DNA of 64,000 bases from Actinoplanes philippinensis (lineage in GTDB: Bacteria; Actinomycetota; Actinomycetes; Mycobacteriales; Micromonosporaceae). Every line of letters begins with the position of its first letter. Positions within the stretch are counted from its first letter, which is position 1. A program made the position numbers and the translations under genes. Under the pieces are notes generated by a model. The model ran no database searches, was not told where the DNA came from, and worked only from the letters and a program-made list of their open reading frames with translations. This document shows positions 16,799 through 25,323 of this stretch, piece by piece. The stretch covers positions 1 to 64,000 of the forward strand of contig NZ_FONV01000002.1 in NCBI RefSeq assembly GCF_900113015.1, written 5' to 3'.

Positions 16799-16846
16799 GT
16801 CGGACCGCCGGTGTGGGGAGGGGGCAATTCCTATTTCTTGGATCGG

Positions 16847-16876
16847 AGAATAGAAGCCTAGCTAGCCAGTAGGCAA
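16847..16876 (-). promoter_or_regulatory. Candidate promoter for the TauE/SafE gene
   Basis: On the minus strand TTGCCT (16876-16871) and TATTCT (16852-16847) are separated by 18 bases, in an AT-richer stretch that also contains GCTAGCTAGGC. Confidence 0.4.
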
Positions 16877-16915
16877 GGCATCAATTGCCGCGGATGCCGA
16901 CAGACATGTTGCAGA

Positions 16916-17311
16916 ATGACCACCGTGAGTGACGCTGATGACGTGCGCCGGCTTGCCCTCTCCCTGCCCGAGGTCGAGGAGATCGACAGCGACGGCTTCG
17001 ACTTCCGGGTCGGCGGGAAGGGATTCGTGTGGTCATATCCGGAACGTCTACCCGGAAAACCGCGCGTGATCCGTACGGATGTGGCGGTTCTGTTCGTCGG
17101 CGACGAAGCGGAGAAGCAGGCTCTGCTACTCGGCGAGCCCGACATGTTCTTCACCACACCCGGCTACGACGGGCTGCCCCTGGTGATGTTGCGGCTCGGG
17201 CAGGTCTCCCCCGAACGGCTGAGTGAGTTGATCACCGACGCCTGGCGGATGCGGGCCCCGGACGACATCGAGGCCGGCCTGACGGCCGGCCTCGACAACG
17301 AACTGCGGTGA
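16916..17311 (+). CDS. MmcQ/YjbR-family protein
   Basis: 131 residues. The pattern V-R-R-L-A-L-S-L-P-E-V-E-E at the start, F-x-V-x-G-K-x-F and the later M-F-F-T-T-P-G-Y-D-G segment match the small MmcQ/YjbR family, which has a CyaY-like fold and is often called DNA-binding without firm evidence. The cellular role is unknown. There is no visible ribosome site before ATG 16916; GTG 16925 is an alternative. Its TGA directly abuts the stop of the convergent ycnI-like gene. Confidence 0.8.
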   Translation: MTTVSDADDVRRLALSLPEVEEIDSDGFDFRVGGKGFVWSYPERLPGKPRVIRTDVAVLFVGDEAEKQALLLGEPDMFFTTPGYDGLPLVMLRLGQVSPERLSELITDAWRMRAPDDIEAGLTAGLDNELR

Positions 17312-18025
17312 TCAGGCGCTCGGTGTAGCGGCCTTGCGGTAGGCGAGCAGGCCCAGGACCAGGCCGGCCAGACCGGCGACCAGACCGGCGATGCCCCAGG
17401 CGGCGCCGTTGCCGCTGTCGCTCTTGTCGGCGGCGGCATCGGCGGCCGGGGCCGGGGCGGCGGCGGACGGGGCCGCGGTGGCCGACGCGGCGGCGAGCTT
17501 CAGGACCGGCGCCGGATTCTCCGCCTCGGTGCCGTCGGCGGCCGGCTCGTCGATCCAGCGGACCACGGTGCCGTCGGAGTACGTCTGGAGCGCCTTGAAG
17601 ACCATCTGGTCGACCGCCGGCAGCGGCCCGAGCGACACGTCGAACTCCTGGAAGGTGCCCGGCTTGATCTCCGAGCCGCCCGCCGCGGTCCAGGTGATCT
17701 TGGTGACGGCCTCGGTGATCTCACTGTCGTGCACCTTGACCGGGGTCGCCAGCTTCGACTTCTCGGCGACCGCGGTCCAGCCCGGCACCGGCTTGACCGA
17801 CACCGACCCGACCGGGCTCTCCACCGGCAGGTTGATCTCCAGCTTGGTGGTCGACTCGCTGTCGCTCTCGTTGGGCACGCGGAACGACACCTTGGTGTAG
17901 CCGCCCTGGGTCGCGGTGCCCGGGTTGACGGTCACGTGCGCGGCCGCCGGACCGGCCAGCGCGAGCACGAACGCGGCGGCGACGGCGGAGACGGTGGCGG
18001 CGCGCCGCAGCGCGGTCTGCTTCAT
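17312..18025 (-). CDS. ycnI: YcnI-like (DUF1775) exported copper-binding protein
   Basis: 237 residues from the ATG at 18025, with AAGGG upstream. A signal peptide ends in P-A-A-A, so the mature protein begins with His (H-V-T-V-N-P), the family's N-terminal copper ligand. The DUF1775 domain (about 30-165) has Y-T-K-V-S-F-R-V-P-N-E and W-I-D-E-P; it is followed by an Ala-rich linker and one C-terminal membrane helix with R-K. By family it binds Cu(II) outside the cell and is linked with CopC/CopD copper handling. It is 11 bases after the CopC gene, so the two form an operon. No CopD-like permease is adjacent. Confidence 0.9.
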   Translation of the reverse strand: MKQTALRRAATVSAVAAAFVLALAGPAAAHVTVNPGTATQGGYTKVSFRVPNESDSESTTKLEINLPVESPVGSVSVKPVPGWTAVAEKSKLATPVKVHDSEITEAVTKITWTAAGGSEIKPGTFQEFDVSLGPLPAVDQMVFKALQTYSDGTVVRWIDEPAADGTEAENPAPVLKLAAASATAAPSAAAPAPAADAAADKSDSGNGAAWGIAGLVAGLAGLVLGLLAYRKAATPSA

Positions 18026-18036
18026 GGGGGACCCTT

Positions 18037-18699
18037 TCACGCCTTGCGGCGACGGATGAACAGGAAGGCGGCACCGGCGGCGAGGAGTACCACCACACCG
18101 GCGAGGAGACCATACATCGGAGAATTTGATGACTTCTCGGACTTTTCGAGCGTATCGACCGCAACCGGCGGCGCCGACGAGGTGGCGGCGGCCGACGGGA
18201 GAGCGGCTTCCGACGGTGACGGCGCAGGCTCGGCCGAGGGGGACGCGGTCGCCGACGGATCGTTCACGGTGAACCGGTACGAGCCCTTGACGGTGTGCCC
18301 GTCCGTGGAGACGACCTGGTAGGCGACCGTGTACACGCCGTTGGCGAGGGGCTCGCCGAAGGTGACCACGCCGGTCGCCCCGTCCACCTTCGGCGCCGAG
18401 GTCTCCACCTTCGCGTTGGCGGCGTCACTGACCGTGATGGTGGTGTAGTCGGGTTTCAGCTTCTCCAGGAACCGCAGCTTCACCTCGGACGGCGACTTCT
18501 TCAGCGTGGCGTCCTTCGCCGGGGTCGCCTCGGCCAGCGCGTTGTGCGCCCACGCGGGCACACCCGGCAGCAGCACGGCCAGCAGCGCGGCCAGAGCCAG
18601 CAGAGGCCTGCTCAGGCGAGTGCCCGCTCGACGGTCCAGCCGCGGTCGGCGCGGCCCGGAGGAGTGGCGGAGACCGCGGATCCGATCGGTGTGGTCCAT
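18037..18699 (-). CDS. CopC-domain exported copper-binding protein, C-terminally membrane anchored
   Basis: 220 residues. The basic N-terminus and hydrophobic segment end in W-A, giving a mature N-terminus A-H-N-A-L. The CopC domain (about 50-145) keeps F-L-E-K-L-K-P-D-Y-T and Y-x-V-V-S-T-D-G-H-T-V-x-G; the first His plus the D-x-H pair are the usual Cu(II) ligands. A Ser/Ala/Pro-rich linker and a C-terminal helix ending in R-R-R-K-A anchor it to the membrane, similar to Bacillus YcnJ-linked forms. It is the first gene of a two-gene unit with ycnI. The start at 18699 has only a weak AAGGA site. Confidence 0.88.
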   Translation of the reverse strand: MDHTDRIRGLRHSSGPRRPRLDRRAGTRLSRPLLALAALLAVLLPGVPAWAHNALAEATPAKDATLKKSPSEVKLRFLEKLKPDYTTITVSDAANAKVETSAPKVDGATGVVTFGEPLANGVYTVAYQVVSTDGHTVKGSYRFTVNDPSATASPSAEPAPSPSEAALPSAAATSSAPPVAVDTLEKSEKSSNSPMYGLLAGVVVLLAAGAAFLFIRRRKA

Positions 18700-18746
18700 T
18701 CGTTCAACAGGTCCTTCTCGGTCGACAGGCTCGGCAACGCCCGTTA

Positions 18747-18764
18747 GTCGCCCGCCAGGGCGAC
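18747..18764. terminator. Weak hairpin after the beta-propeller gene
   Basis: GTCGCCC (18747-18753) and GGGCGAC (18758-18764) with a four-base loop, between the end of the beta-propeller gene and the CopC start. Confidence 0.35.
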
Positions 18765-18807
18765 CTGGTTCCCGGCCGTCCGCAGAAAAAGAGACGGGTC
18801 CACAGAG

Positions 18808-19857
18808 TCAGATGGTCCGCAGGTCCAGGGTGTGCCAGACGGCCGCCTCCTGGCTGCCGGTCGACCACCACAGCACACCGTCCTTGGTGGCGGCCAGATC
18901 GGCGGCGGGCGAGAGCGTGACGGTACGCCCGGTGGCCAGGTCGTGGACGACGAGCGCGGCCGTGCCGGTGAGGTCGAAGTCGGGCCCCGGCTCGGAGAGG
19001 ATCTCGAACCGGTCCAGCACCGCCACGTCGCTCACCGCCGCCTGCGTGCCCGGCCCGGCCACCCGGCGGCGGTCCGACCCGTCCGGGCGCATCACGTCGA
19101 TCCGGGCCAGGCCCTCGCCGTTCATCACCATCACCCGGCACCAGGCCGGGGCACACATCCCCCACTCGGCGCCGGAGAACGGCACCCGCACCTCCCGGCC
19201 GGTCGTCATCTCCCGCATCCGGACCTGGCCGGACTGGGCGCCGGTGTCGTCGGTGAGCCACGGCCACCCCGACAGCGACCAGCGGCCCCGCTCCTCACGG
19301 ACGTCCACCTTGCCGCCGGTCAGCGCCACCGACCGGATCTGGGTGGTGGCGTCGCCCTCGCCGGCCACCCAGTGCACCCGGCCGCCGTCGACCACCAGGT
19401 CGTACTGGTTGCCGTAGAAGAGCGTGTTGCCGGTGTCTGCGGTGATCAGCCGGGCGGCCCCGCCGTCGCGGCGCGCCGCCCAGATCTCCACCGGCCGGCC
19501 GGCCGACGACTCGGCCCAGATCAGCTCGTCACCGGAGACGGTCATCGCCTCGAACCGCGGATCGCCGGCGGCCGGCAGACGGCGCAACTCACGGTCGCTG
19601 CCGTCCTTCGTCACCAGCAGCCGTACGAAATCACCGTCGGTCACCTGGCCGACAGCCGTCGTCGCGTCCAGGAACAGCAGCGGCTCGACGGTCAGGTCCC
19701 GCAGGTCGGCGCGGGCCGCGGCGGGCCACTCCTGCTCGGCCGTCGGACGGGCGGCCGCCGCGATCGGGACGGCCGGCTGCTCGGGCAGGTTGCCGGCGAG
19801 CAGCGCCCCGGCCGCGAGCAGGGCCGCAGCGAGGGAGATCCGGGCGCGGGCGCTCAC
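18808..19857 (-). CDS. Exported beta-propeller-like (TolB-type) protein of unknown function
   Basis: 349 residues from the GTG at 19857, which overlaps the upstream stop as GTGA, indicating translational coupling. The N-terminus (V-S-A-R-A-R-I-S-L then an Ala/Leu-rich stretch) is a signal peptide or anchor. The remainder is a series of beta repeats with W-A-E-S, V-H-W-V-A-G-E-G-D and W-W-S-T-G-S, typical of six- or seven-bladed propellers. No catalytic residues are recognised. Co-translation with the TIGR03943 gene suggests the two work together outside the membrane. Confidence 0.7.
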   Translation of the reverse strand: MSARARISLAAALLAAGALLAGNLPEQPAVPIAAAARPTAEQEWPAAARADLRDLTVEPLLFLDATTAVGQVTDGDFVRLLVTKDGSDRELRRLPAAGDPRFEAMTVSGDELIWAESSAGRPVEIWAARRDGGAARLITADTGNTLFYGNQYDLVVDGGRVHWVAGEGDATTQIRSVALTGGKVDVREERGRWSLSGWPWLTDDTGAQSGQVRMREMTTGREVRVPFSGAEWGMCAPAWCRVMVMNGEGLARIDVMRPDGSDRRRVAGPGTQAAVSDVAVLDRFEILSEPGPDFDLTGTAALVVHDLATGRTVTLSPAADLAATKDGVLWWSTGSQEAAVWHTLDLRTI

Positions 19858-20555
19858 TCGTACTGCTGCTTCGGGGGGTCGACCGGCTGCCACTGCTCCA
19901 CCTCGAGGAACGCGATGTCGGCCCGGTTGACGGGGTCCTTGCCGCGCCGGTCACTGTACTTGCCGGTGACCTGCAGCCACGTCCCGGCGGGCACGTCCAC
20001 CGGCGGCCCGCCGGTGAGACCGACCTTGATCGGGCGGCCGTCGGCGGCGCAGCAGCTCACCACGATCCGGGCCAGCATCGGCGCGCCGTCGTCGGCGGTG
20101 GACACGAACCCGGTCAACTGGAGGCGGCGACCGGCGAGGCTGCGGCCCTCGTCGAAGACCGCCCGGGAGACGTAGTCGATGAGGCTCACCGGAGCCGGGT
20201 CGCCGGCGGGCAGCGGCGCGTAGTCGGACTCGGCGTTGACCTGCACCGTCCCGGACTGGGCGGCGGTGTAGGAGCCGAGCGCCGGGGGCGCGATCAGCAG
20301 CAGGGCGAACACCGGCAGGAGAAGCAGCCAGCCGACCCGCGGCTCGTGATGGTCGTGGTGCTCCTCGTCCCGCGGGGCACGCAACTCATACCAGAGGGTG
20401 GCCGCGGCCGCGACGACCAGCAGCGCCCCGGAGGCGATCAGGAACGGCCGGAGACCCTCCTGGACATACCTCAGATAGAGGTCGGTGAGCGACGCCTTGA
20501 GGATCGCGCCTCCGAAGAGGAAGAGAACGACCGCCTGGGTCTGCCGGTTGGTCAC
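19854..20555 (-). CDS. TIGR03943 family membrane protein (putative permease partner)
   Basis: 233 residues. Two membrane segments (about 8-55) flank a His/Glu-rich cytoplasmic loop (E-E-H-H-D-H-H-E-P), a third follows (about 73-95), then an extracellular domain with R-I-V-V-S-C-C-A-A-D-G-R-P, the family's paired-Cys motif. In most genomes this protein is encoded next to a DUF318/YraQ-type predicted permease; no such permease is present in this window. The His-rich loop and Cys pair suggest metal or sulfur chemistry. It lies downstream of the Ca2+/H+ antiporter gene by 26 bases and overlaps the next gene by four. Confidence 0.82.
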   Translation of the reverse strand: MTNRQTQAVVLFLFGGAILKASLTDLYLRYVQEGLRPFLIASGALLVVAAAATLWYELRAPRDEEHHDHHEPRVGWLLLLPVFALLLIAPPALGSYTAAQSGTVQVNAESDYAPLPAGDPAPVSLIDYVSRAVFDEGRSLAGRRLQLTGFVSTADDGAPMLARIVVSCCAADGRPIKVGLTGGPPVDVPAGTWLQVTGKYSDRRGKDPVNRADIAFLEVEQWQPVDPPKQQYE

Positions 20556-20581
20556 CGCCGGAATCTACCGTCCGCCGTGGA

Positions 20582-21661
20582 TCACGGGCTGGCGGCCAGG
20601 AAGAGGAACACCGCCAGGAGGGAGAGGTGCAGGCCGCCCTGCAGGATGTTGGCCCGCCCCGGCACCACGGTCAGCGTGCCCACGCCGACGGTCAGCGCCA
20701 GCAGGACCGTCTCGGTGCCGCCGAGCCCCAGCAGCAGCGGCCCGTCCAGCCAGATCATCGCCGTGGCGATCGCCGGGATGGTCAGGCCGATGCTGGCCAT
20801 CGCCGAGCCGAGCGCCAGGTTGAGGCTGGTCTGCATCCGGTCGCGGGCGGCGGCCCGGACCGCGGCGATGGTCTCCGGCAGCAGCACCAGCAGCGCGATC
20901 ACCACGCCGACCACCGACTGCGGGAGCCCGGCCGCGGCCACCCCCGACTCGATCGCCGGCGACACCCCCTTGGCCAGCCCGACCACCGCCACCAGCGCGA
21001 CCAGGAGCAGGCCGAGGCTTTGCAACGCGGTCCGCGACGACGGCGGGTCGACGTGCTCCTCGCTGTCGATCACCTCGCCGGCCGTGGTGATCGGCAGGAA
21101 GTAGTCCCGGTGGCGGCGGGTCTGCACCGCCACGAACAGCAGGTAGAGGCCGAGCGACACGACCGCGGCGAACCCCAGCTGCGCCGGGGTGAACTGGGGC
21201 CCGGGCCGGCTCGTGGTGAACGCCGGCAGCACCAGACTGAGCGTGGCGATCGCGGTGACCGTGGCGAACGCGGCGCCGGTGCCCTCCGGGTTGAACACCG
21301 CGATCCGCCGGCGCAACGCCCCGACCAGCAACGAAAGGCCGAGAATGCCGTTGCAGGTGATCATCACGGCGGCGAAGACGGTGTCCCGGGCCAGCGACTG
21401 CGCCTTCTCGCCGCCGCTGACCATCAGCGTGACGATCAGCGCCACCTCGATGATCGTCACCGCCACGGCCAGGATCAGCGAGCCGTACGGCTCCCCGACC
21501 CGGTGCGCCACCACCTCGGCGTGGTGCACGGCGGCCAGCACCGCCCCGGCCAGCAGCAGCGACGCCACGGCCACGGCCGGCGGCGGCAGGTCACGGCCGA
21601 ACGTCAGGATCAGGGTGAGCAGGGCCAGCACGGGGACGTACAGCGTCCAGCGGGACATCAC
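20582..21661 (-). CDS. ChaA-type Ca2+(Na+)/H+ antiporter
   Basis: 359 residues, about 11 membrane segments. The two inverted CaCA half-repeats are visible: I-I-E-V-A-L-I-V-T-L-M near residue 70 with M-I-T-C-N-G-I-L-G, and L-L-P-E-T-I-A-A-V-R with S-L-N-L-A-L-G-S-A-M-A-S near 255-285. The Glu residues are the expected cation ligands. A cytoplasmic loop (about 190-215) holds D-S-E-E-H-V-D. By family it exports Ca2+, Na+ or K+ in exchange for protons at alkaline pH. The ATG overlaps the stop of the SelW-like gene (ATGA). Confidence 0.9.
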   Translation of the reverse strand: MMSRWTLYVPVLALLTLILTFGRDLPPPAVAVASLLLAGAVLAAVHHAEVVAHRVGEPYGSLILAVAVTIIEVALIVTLMVSGGEKAQSLARDTVFAAVMITCNGILGLSLLVGALRRRIAVFNPEGTGAAFATVTAIATLSLVLPAFTTSRPGPQFTPAQLGFAAVVSLGLYLLFVAVQTRRHRDYFLPITTAGEVIDSEEHVDPPSSRTALQSLGLLLVALVAVVGLAKGVSPAIESGVAAAGLPQSVVGVVIALLVLLPETIAAVRAAARDRMQTSLNLALGSAMASIGLTIPAIATAMIWLDGPLLLGLGGTETVLLALTVGVGTLTVVPGRANILQGGLHLSLLAVFLFLAASP

Positions 21662-21984
21662 CCGTCCGACTCTGCCTCACTCCCGCTGATCTCGCCCGTC
21701 TTGTGACCATCGCTGTGGCCCAGCGACCGGCCCGGGGCAATCCGGTCCCGGACCAGCCGCTTCAGGTGCGCCGGCTCGGGGAAGCCGCCCTCGGCCTTGC
21801 GCGACCACAGGGTCTCCGCGCCGAGCCGGACCTCGAAGACGCCACCGACGCCCGGGACGAGCGCCACCTCGCCCAGGTCGGTGGTGAACGTGGTGAGCAG
21901 CTCCTGCGCCGTCCAGGCCGCACGCATCAACCAGCGGCACTGTGTGCAGTACTCGATCTCCAGGCGGGGCTCGCGAGATGTCAC
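21658..21984 (-). CDS. SelT/SelW/SelH (Rdx)-family thioredoxin-fold protein
   Basis: 108 residues. The N-terminal strand L-E-I-E-Y-C-T-Q-C-R-W carries the C-x-x-C redox pair typical of Rdx proteins (Cys replaces selenocysteine), followed by E-L-L-T-T-F and G-G-V-F-E-V. The C-terminal tail (about 85-108) is acidic and low in complexity. A redox function is inferred from the fold, but partners are unknown. First gene of a translationally coupled unit with the antiporter. Confidence 0.87.
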   Translation of the reverse strand: MTSREPRLEIEYCTQCRWLMRAAWTAQELLTTFTTDLGEVALVPGVGGVFEVRLGAETLWSRKAEGGFPEPAHLKRLVRDRIAPGRSLGHSDGHKTGEISGSEAESDG

Positions 21985-22056
21985 AGGTCAGCAGTATGCC
22001 GGATCACGGGCGTCAGGCATTATTCACGGGATCTGTACTTTCGTTAAGGAGTTGCC

Positions 22057-22878
22057 TTGAAGCGACGCTGGATCTCGGTCGCGACCACCGCGGTGGCGCT
22101 GGCCGCCCTCACGGCCTGCGGCGGCGCCGAGGAGGCCGCCACGAAAGCCGTGGACGCCCGCGATTTCGTGGCGCTCGGTGACTCGTACGCTGCCGGGCTC
22201 GGCGCCGGGAACTACGGCGACAGTGCGGAGTGCGTGCAGAGCAAGGACGGCGGCTACCCGCACCTGTGGGCCGCTCTGCGCACGGTCGCCGCGTTCGGCG
22301 CCATCACCGACGCGACCTGCGCCGGCGCCCGGATCAACGACGTGCGCTACGAGCAGCTCACCGCGCTGAGCGAGAAGACCGGCTGGGTGACGCTGACGGT
22401 CGGCGGCAACGACGCGGGCTGGACCAAGTCGTTGCAGACGTGCCTGCTCGGCACCGACGACAGTTGCAAGACCTCGGTCGGCACCGCCGTCACCACCGTG
22501 CAGAGCGCGCTGCCGGCCGAGCTGGACTCGCTCTACAAGACGATCCGGGACCGGGCGCCGAACGCGAAGGTGTACGTCCTCGGATACCCGCACCTGGTCG
22601 CCGCGCCGGGCTCGTCCGGGGTGTCGTGCGAGGCGCTGACCGACGCGCGGCGCAAGGCCCTCAACGACGGCGCCGACGCCCTCGACGAGCTGATCAAGGG
22701 ACGGGTCACCGCGGCCGGCTTCACCTTCGTCGACGTGCGCGAGGCGTTCAAGGGGCACGAGGCGTGCACCAAGGAGCCGTGGATCCACGGGATCCGCGAC
22801 AACCTGTCCGAGTCGTACCACCCGACCCCGGAGGGCCACAAGGCGTACGCCGAAGCCCTGTTCGCCGTCACCGGCTGA
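22057..22878 (+). CDS. SGNH-family esterase/lipase lipoprotein
   Basis: 273 residues from a TTG start with AAGGAG five bases upstream. A lipobox (L-T-A-C, Cys near residue 20) marks it as a lipoprotein. SGNH blocks: G-D-S-Y-A-A-G-L-G (block I, catalytic Ser), G-A-R-I-N-D (block II region), T-V-G-G-N-D-A-G (block III, Asn), and S-Y-H-P-T-P-E-G-H (block V, catalytic His). Several cysteines in the mature part probably form disulfides, as in Streptomyces secreted lipases. It hydrolyses ester bonds of a lipid or acylated glycan; the substrate is unknown. It directly precedes the glycan gene pair. Confidence 0.92.
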   Translation: MKRRWISVATTAVALAALTACGGAEEAATKAVDARDFVALGDSYAAGLGAGNYGDSAECVQSKDGGYPHLWAALRTVAAFGAITDATCAGARINDVRYEQLTALSEKTGWVTLTVGGNDAGWTKSLQTCLLGTDDSCKTSVGTAVTTVQSALPAELDSLYKTIRDRAPNAKVYVLGYPHLVAAPGSSGVSCEALTDARRKALNDGADALDELIKGRVTAAGFTFVDVREAFKGHEACTKEPWIHGIRDNLSESYHPTPEGHKAYAEALFAVTG

Positions 22879-22925
22879 TCGCCTGACGTTTGCGTGGTGT
22901 ACGCCTTCTCAGGGTGGGATGGGGC

Positions 22926-23741
22926 GTGCACCACGCCAACCACTACTACGGGCACTCCTTCGTGCTCGCCCGCTACTGCGGGTTCGAGGCCGATCCGCCC
23001 CGGATCCACGGCTACCTGCAGCACGGGTGGAACATCGGCGACGGCCTCGCCCCCGACCACGAGTTCGTCCCCGGGATCCCGACGTTCGTCTGGAGCGAGC
23101 GGACCCGGCGCCGGGCCTGGTCGATGGGCCGGCGGCAGGTGCACGTGGTGGGCGCGCCCTGGGCGTACCTGACCGCCATGGAGCCCGAGCCCGCCGGCGA
23201 CGAGCGCGAGGGCACCATCTGGTACCCCTTCCACGGCTGGGAGGGCCAGCACGTCGAGGGCGACCACGACCGGCTGATCGCCGAGATCCGCGACACCGAG
23301 ACCGGGCCGGTCACCGTCTGCCTCTACTGGCAGGAGTACCGCACGGTACGGGTGCGCCGCCGCTACGAGCAGGCCGGGTTCCGAGTCATCTGCCACGGCT
23401 ACCGGGGCGGCTGGTGGAAGGACCTCGACCCCGGGTTCCTGGCCCGGCAACTCGCCGAGCAGCGCCGGCACCGGCGGATCGCGTCGAACCGGCTGTGCAG
23501 CGCCGTCTTCTACGGCATCCTCGCCGGCTGCGAGCCGGCCGTCTACGGCGACCCGATGCAGCTGCAGGGCGAGCAGGACCTGTTCGGCGGCCGCTCCCGG
23601 ATCCGCCGCCAGTGGGCCGACCTGCACGGGCCGAAGATCGACACGGCCACCGCCCACGCCATCGCCGTCGACGAGCTCGGCGCCGACCGCCTCCTGTCCG
23701 CTGCCGAGCTTCGGCACCTCTTCCACTGGACGACGGCATGA
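22926..23741 (+). CDS. Unrecognised cytoplasmic protein, GT-B-like C-terminal half
   Basis: About 271 residues from GTG 22926 (AGGGTGGGA upstream); TTG 22890 is a longer alternative. The sequence is rich in His and aromatic residues early (H-H-A-N-H-Y-Y-G-H-S). The second half has L-Y-W-Q-E-Y, V-I-C-H-G-Y-R and S-N-R-L-C-S-A-V-F-Y-G-I-L-A-G-C-E-P-A-V-Y-G, a pattern like the donor-binding half of GT-B enzymes that read surface polysaccharide donors. I infer a glycan-related transferase, but do not recognise the family. Its TGA overlaps the next start (ATGA), so it is made with the methyltransferase-like protein. Confidence 0.6.
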   Translation: MHHANHYYGHSFVLARYCGFEADPPRIHGYLQHGWNIGDGLAPDHEFVPGIPTFVWSERTRRRAWSMGRRQVHVVGAPWAYLTAMEPEPAGDEREGTIWYPFHGWEGQHVEGDHDRLIAEIRDTETGPVTVCLYWQEYRTVRVRRRYEQAGFRVICHGYRGGWWKDLDPGFLARQLAEQRRHRRIASNRLCSAVFYGILAGCEPAVYGDPMQLQGEQDLFGGRSRIRRQWADLHGPKIDTATAHAIAVDELGADRLLSAAELRHLFHWTTA

Positions 23742-25216
23742 CCCCGCTTCTGCTCGGCGGCGAGATGCCGCACTGGTCCGACCACGCCCCGGCCCGCGGC
23801 GCGCTGCTGCGGGAACTCGCCGCCACCGCGCACGGCCACGTGCTCGTCGTCGGGCCGCACGAACCGGAACTCGTCGAGGCGATCCCGGCCCGGCAGGTCA
23901 CCGTGCTGGTGCGCGGGGTGCCCGACGCCGACGCGCTCGCCGCCCGCTGGGCCGATCGGGCCGGGGTGCAGGTCTGCTGCGGGAGCTTGGAGAAACTCGC
24001 GGCGGTTCCGGCGTACGACACCGTCGTCGCGCTGGACGGGCTGGACCGTACCGGCTCCACCGAGACCGCCGACCTGCCGTGGGCCGCCGGCGTCGCGCAG
24101 TTGCTCGCCGTCCTGCGCCCCGGCGGACGGCTGCTGCTGTCGCTGGCCAACCCGGCCGGGCTGCACCGCCTCTACGCCGGCGCCGTCGCCCCCGGTGACG
24201 CCGAGTGGTCGGGCTACCCGGCCGCCGACCCGACCCGCCCCGCCGGCCTCGAACCACTGCGCGCCCACCTGCGGTCCGCCGGCCTCGATGTGCTCCGGGA
24301 CTGGTCGGCCTACCCGTCCCCGCAGTCACCGGCGGTGCTGGTCAACGAGGACGCCCTGACCGAACCGGATCTGCACGGCTACCTGACGTCGGCGCTGCGC
24401 CGGGCCGGCCTGCCCGACGGCCCGCTGCTCGCCGACCCGCGGCCGCTCGCCGCCGACCTGCTCCGGCAGCGCCTGGCCGCCGCGCTGGCCCCGGCGTGGA
24501 TCGTCGCCGCCGCCTATCCCGGTCACCATCCGTCACCCCTGCCAGACGGCCTGCTCACCGACGGTCATCTGGTCCGTACCTCCGCGGGCTGGACCCTCAG
24601 CACCGCCTCCGGCCCGATCCCGGCCGGAGCATGCCTCCACGACGCCCTCCTGGCCGCCGCCCGGACGGGCGACCAGCCGGAATTCCGCACCCTTCTCACC
24701 ACCTGGCAGTCCGGCCCCCACGCCACCGTCCCGGCCGACGCCCTCCTCCTCACCCCGGACGGCGACCTCCACCCGATCCCCTCACCGTCGCCGTCCAGCT
24801 CGCGTCCCGCGGGTGAGGGGGCGGCGATGGGTGAGATGTCGGCGCTGCGATGCTTCGCCGTCGCCCTCCAGAACGAGGGCCTGGCCCACCTGTGGCCGGC
24901 CGACGGCGCGGCCGAACTGCTGGCCGCCATGTCCGGCCACCCGCGGACCCCGCCTCCGGCGACCCGGATCACCCCGTCGACGTTGCGGGAGCTCACCGCC
25001 TCCCACGACCGTCTGGCAGCACAGTTGGCCGAGGCCCGATCCCAATTGACGTGGTACGAGCAGAGGACCGCCACTCTCCAGTCGGACCTCGCCCGCGCCT
25101 ACAAGATCATCACCGTGCTGAAGGCGACCACGGGCGGCCGAGCGGCAACCGCCGTCCTGGGCGGCGTCCGCCGAGGCAAGCGCTTGGCCACCGCGGCCCT
25201 GCGCCGCCTCCGCTAG
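23738..25216 (+). CDS. SAM-dependent methyltransferase-like protein with C-terminal coiled coil
   Basis: 492 residues. The N-terminal Rossmann part (about 1-190) has V-L-V-V-G-P (motif I, Gly-poor), V-C-C-G-S-L-E and V-A-L-D-G-L-D, then L-R-P-G-G-R-L-L-L-S, the usual post-II motif of class I methyltransferases. The middle is Pro/Ala/Leu-rich with no known domain. Residues about 415-470 form a heptad-rich coiled coil (L-R-E-L-T-A-S-H-D-R-L-A-A-Q-L), and the end is basic. Coiled-coil methyltransferases like this often cap O-antigen or similar chains and set their length. It is translationally coupled to the preceding gene; its 3' end faces the repeat block. Confidence 0.72.
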   Translation: MTPLLLGGEMPHWSDHAPARGALLRELAATAHGHVLVVGPHEPELVEAIPARQVTVLVRGVPDADALAARWADRAGVQVCCGSLEKLAAVPAYDTVVALDGLDRTGSTETADLPWAAGVAQLLAVLRPGGRLLLSLANPAGLHRLYAGAVAPGDAEWSGYPAADPTRPAGLEPLRAHLRSAGLDVLRDWSAYPSPQSPAVLVNEDALTEPDLHGYLTSALRRAGLPDGPLLADPRPLAADLLRQRLAAALAPAWIVAAAYPGHHPSPLPDGLLTDGHLVRTSAGWTLSTASGPIPAGACLHDALLAAARTGDQPEFRTLLTTWQSGPHATVPADALLLTPDGDLHPIPSPSPSSSRPAGEGAAMGEMSALRCFAVALQNEGLAHLWPADGAAELLAAMSGHPRTPPPATRITPSTLRELTASHDRLAAQLAEARSQLTWYEQRTATLQSDLARAYKIITVLKATTGGRAATAVLGGVRRGKRLATAALRRLR

Positions 25217-25323
25217 CCGCGATCACCGCACCACGAGCCCGTCCCGCAGAACTGCCATCACCACCACCCGACAGCGCTGGGAGCCGGGGCGCGCCGGGCC
25301 GAGCGCGGCAGGCACGCCGGGCC

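Noticed and set aside
18747..18764. Strong terminator between the propeller and CopC genes
   Set aside because: Only seven pairs with a small loop and no U-run; kept as a low-confidence feature only.
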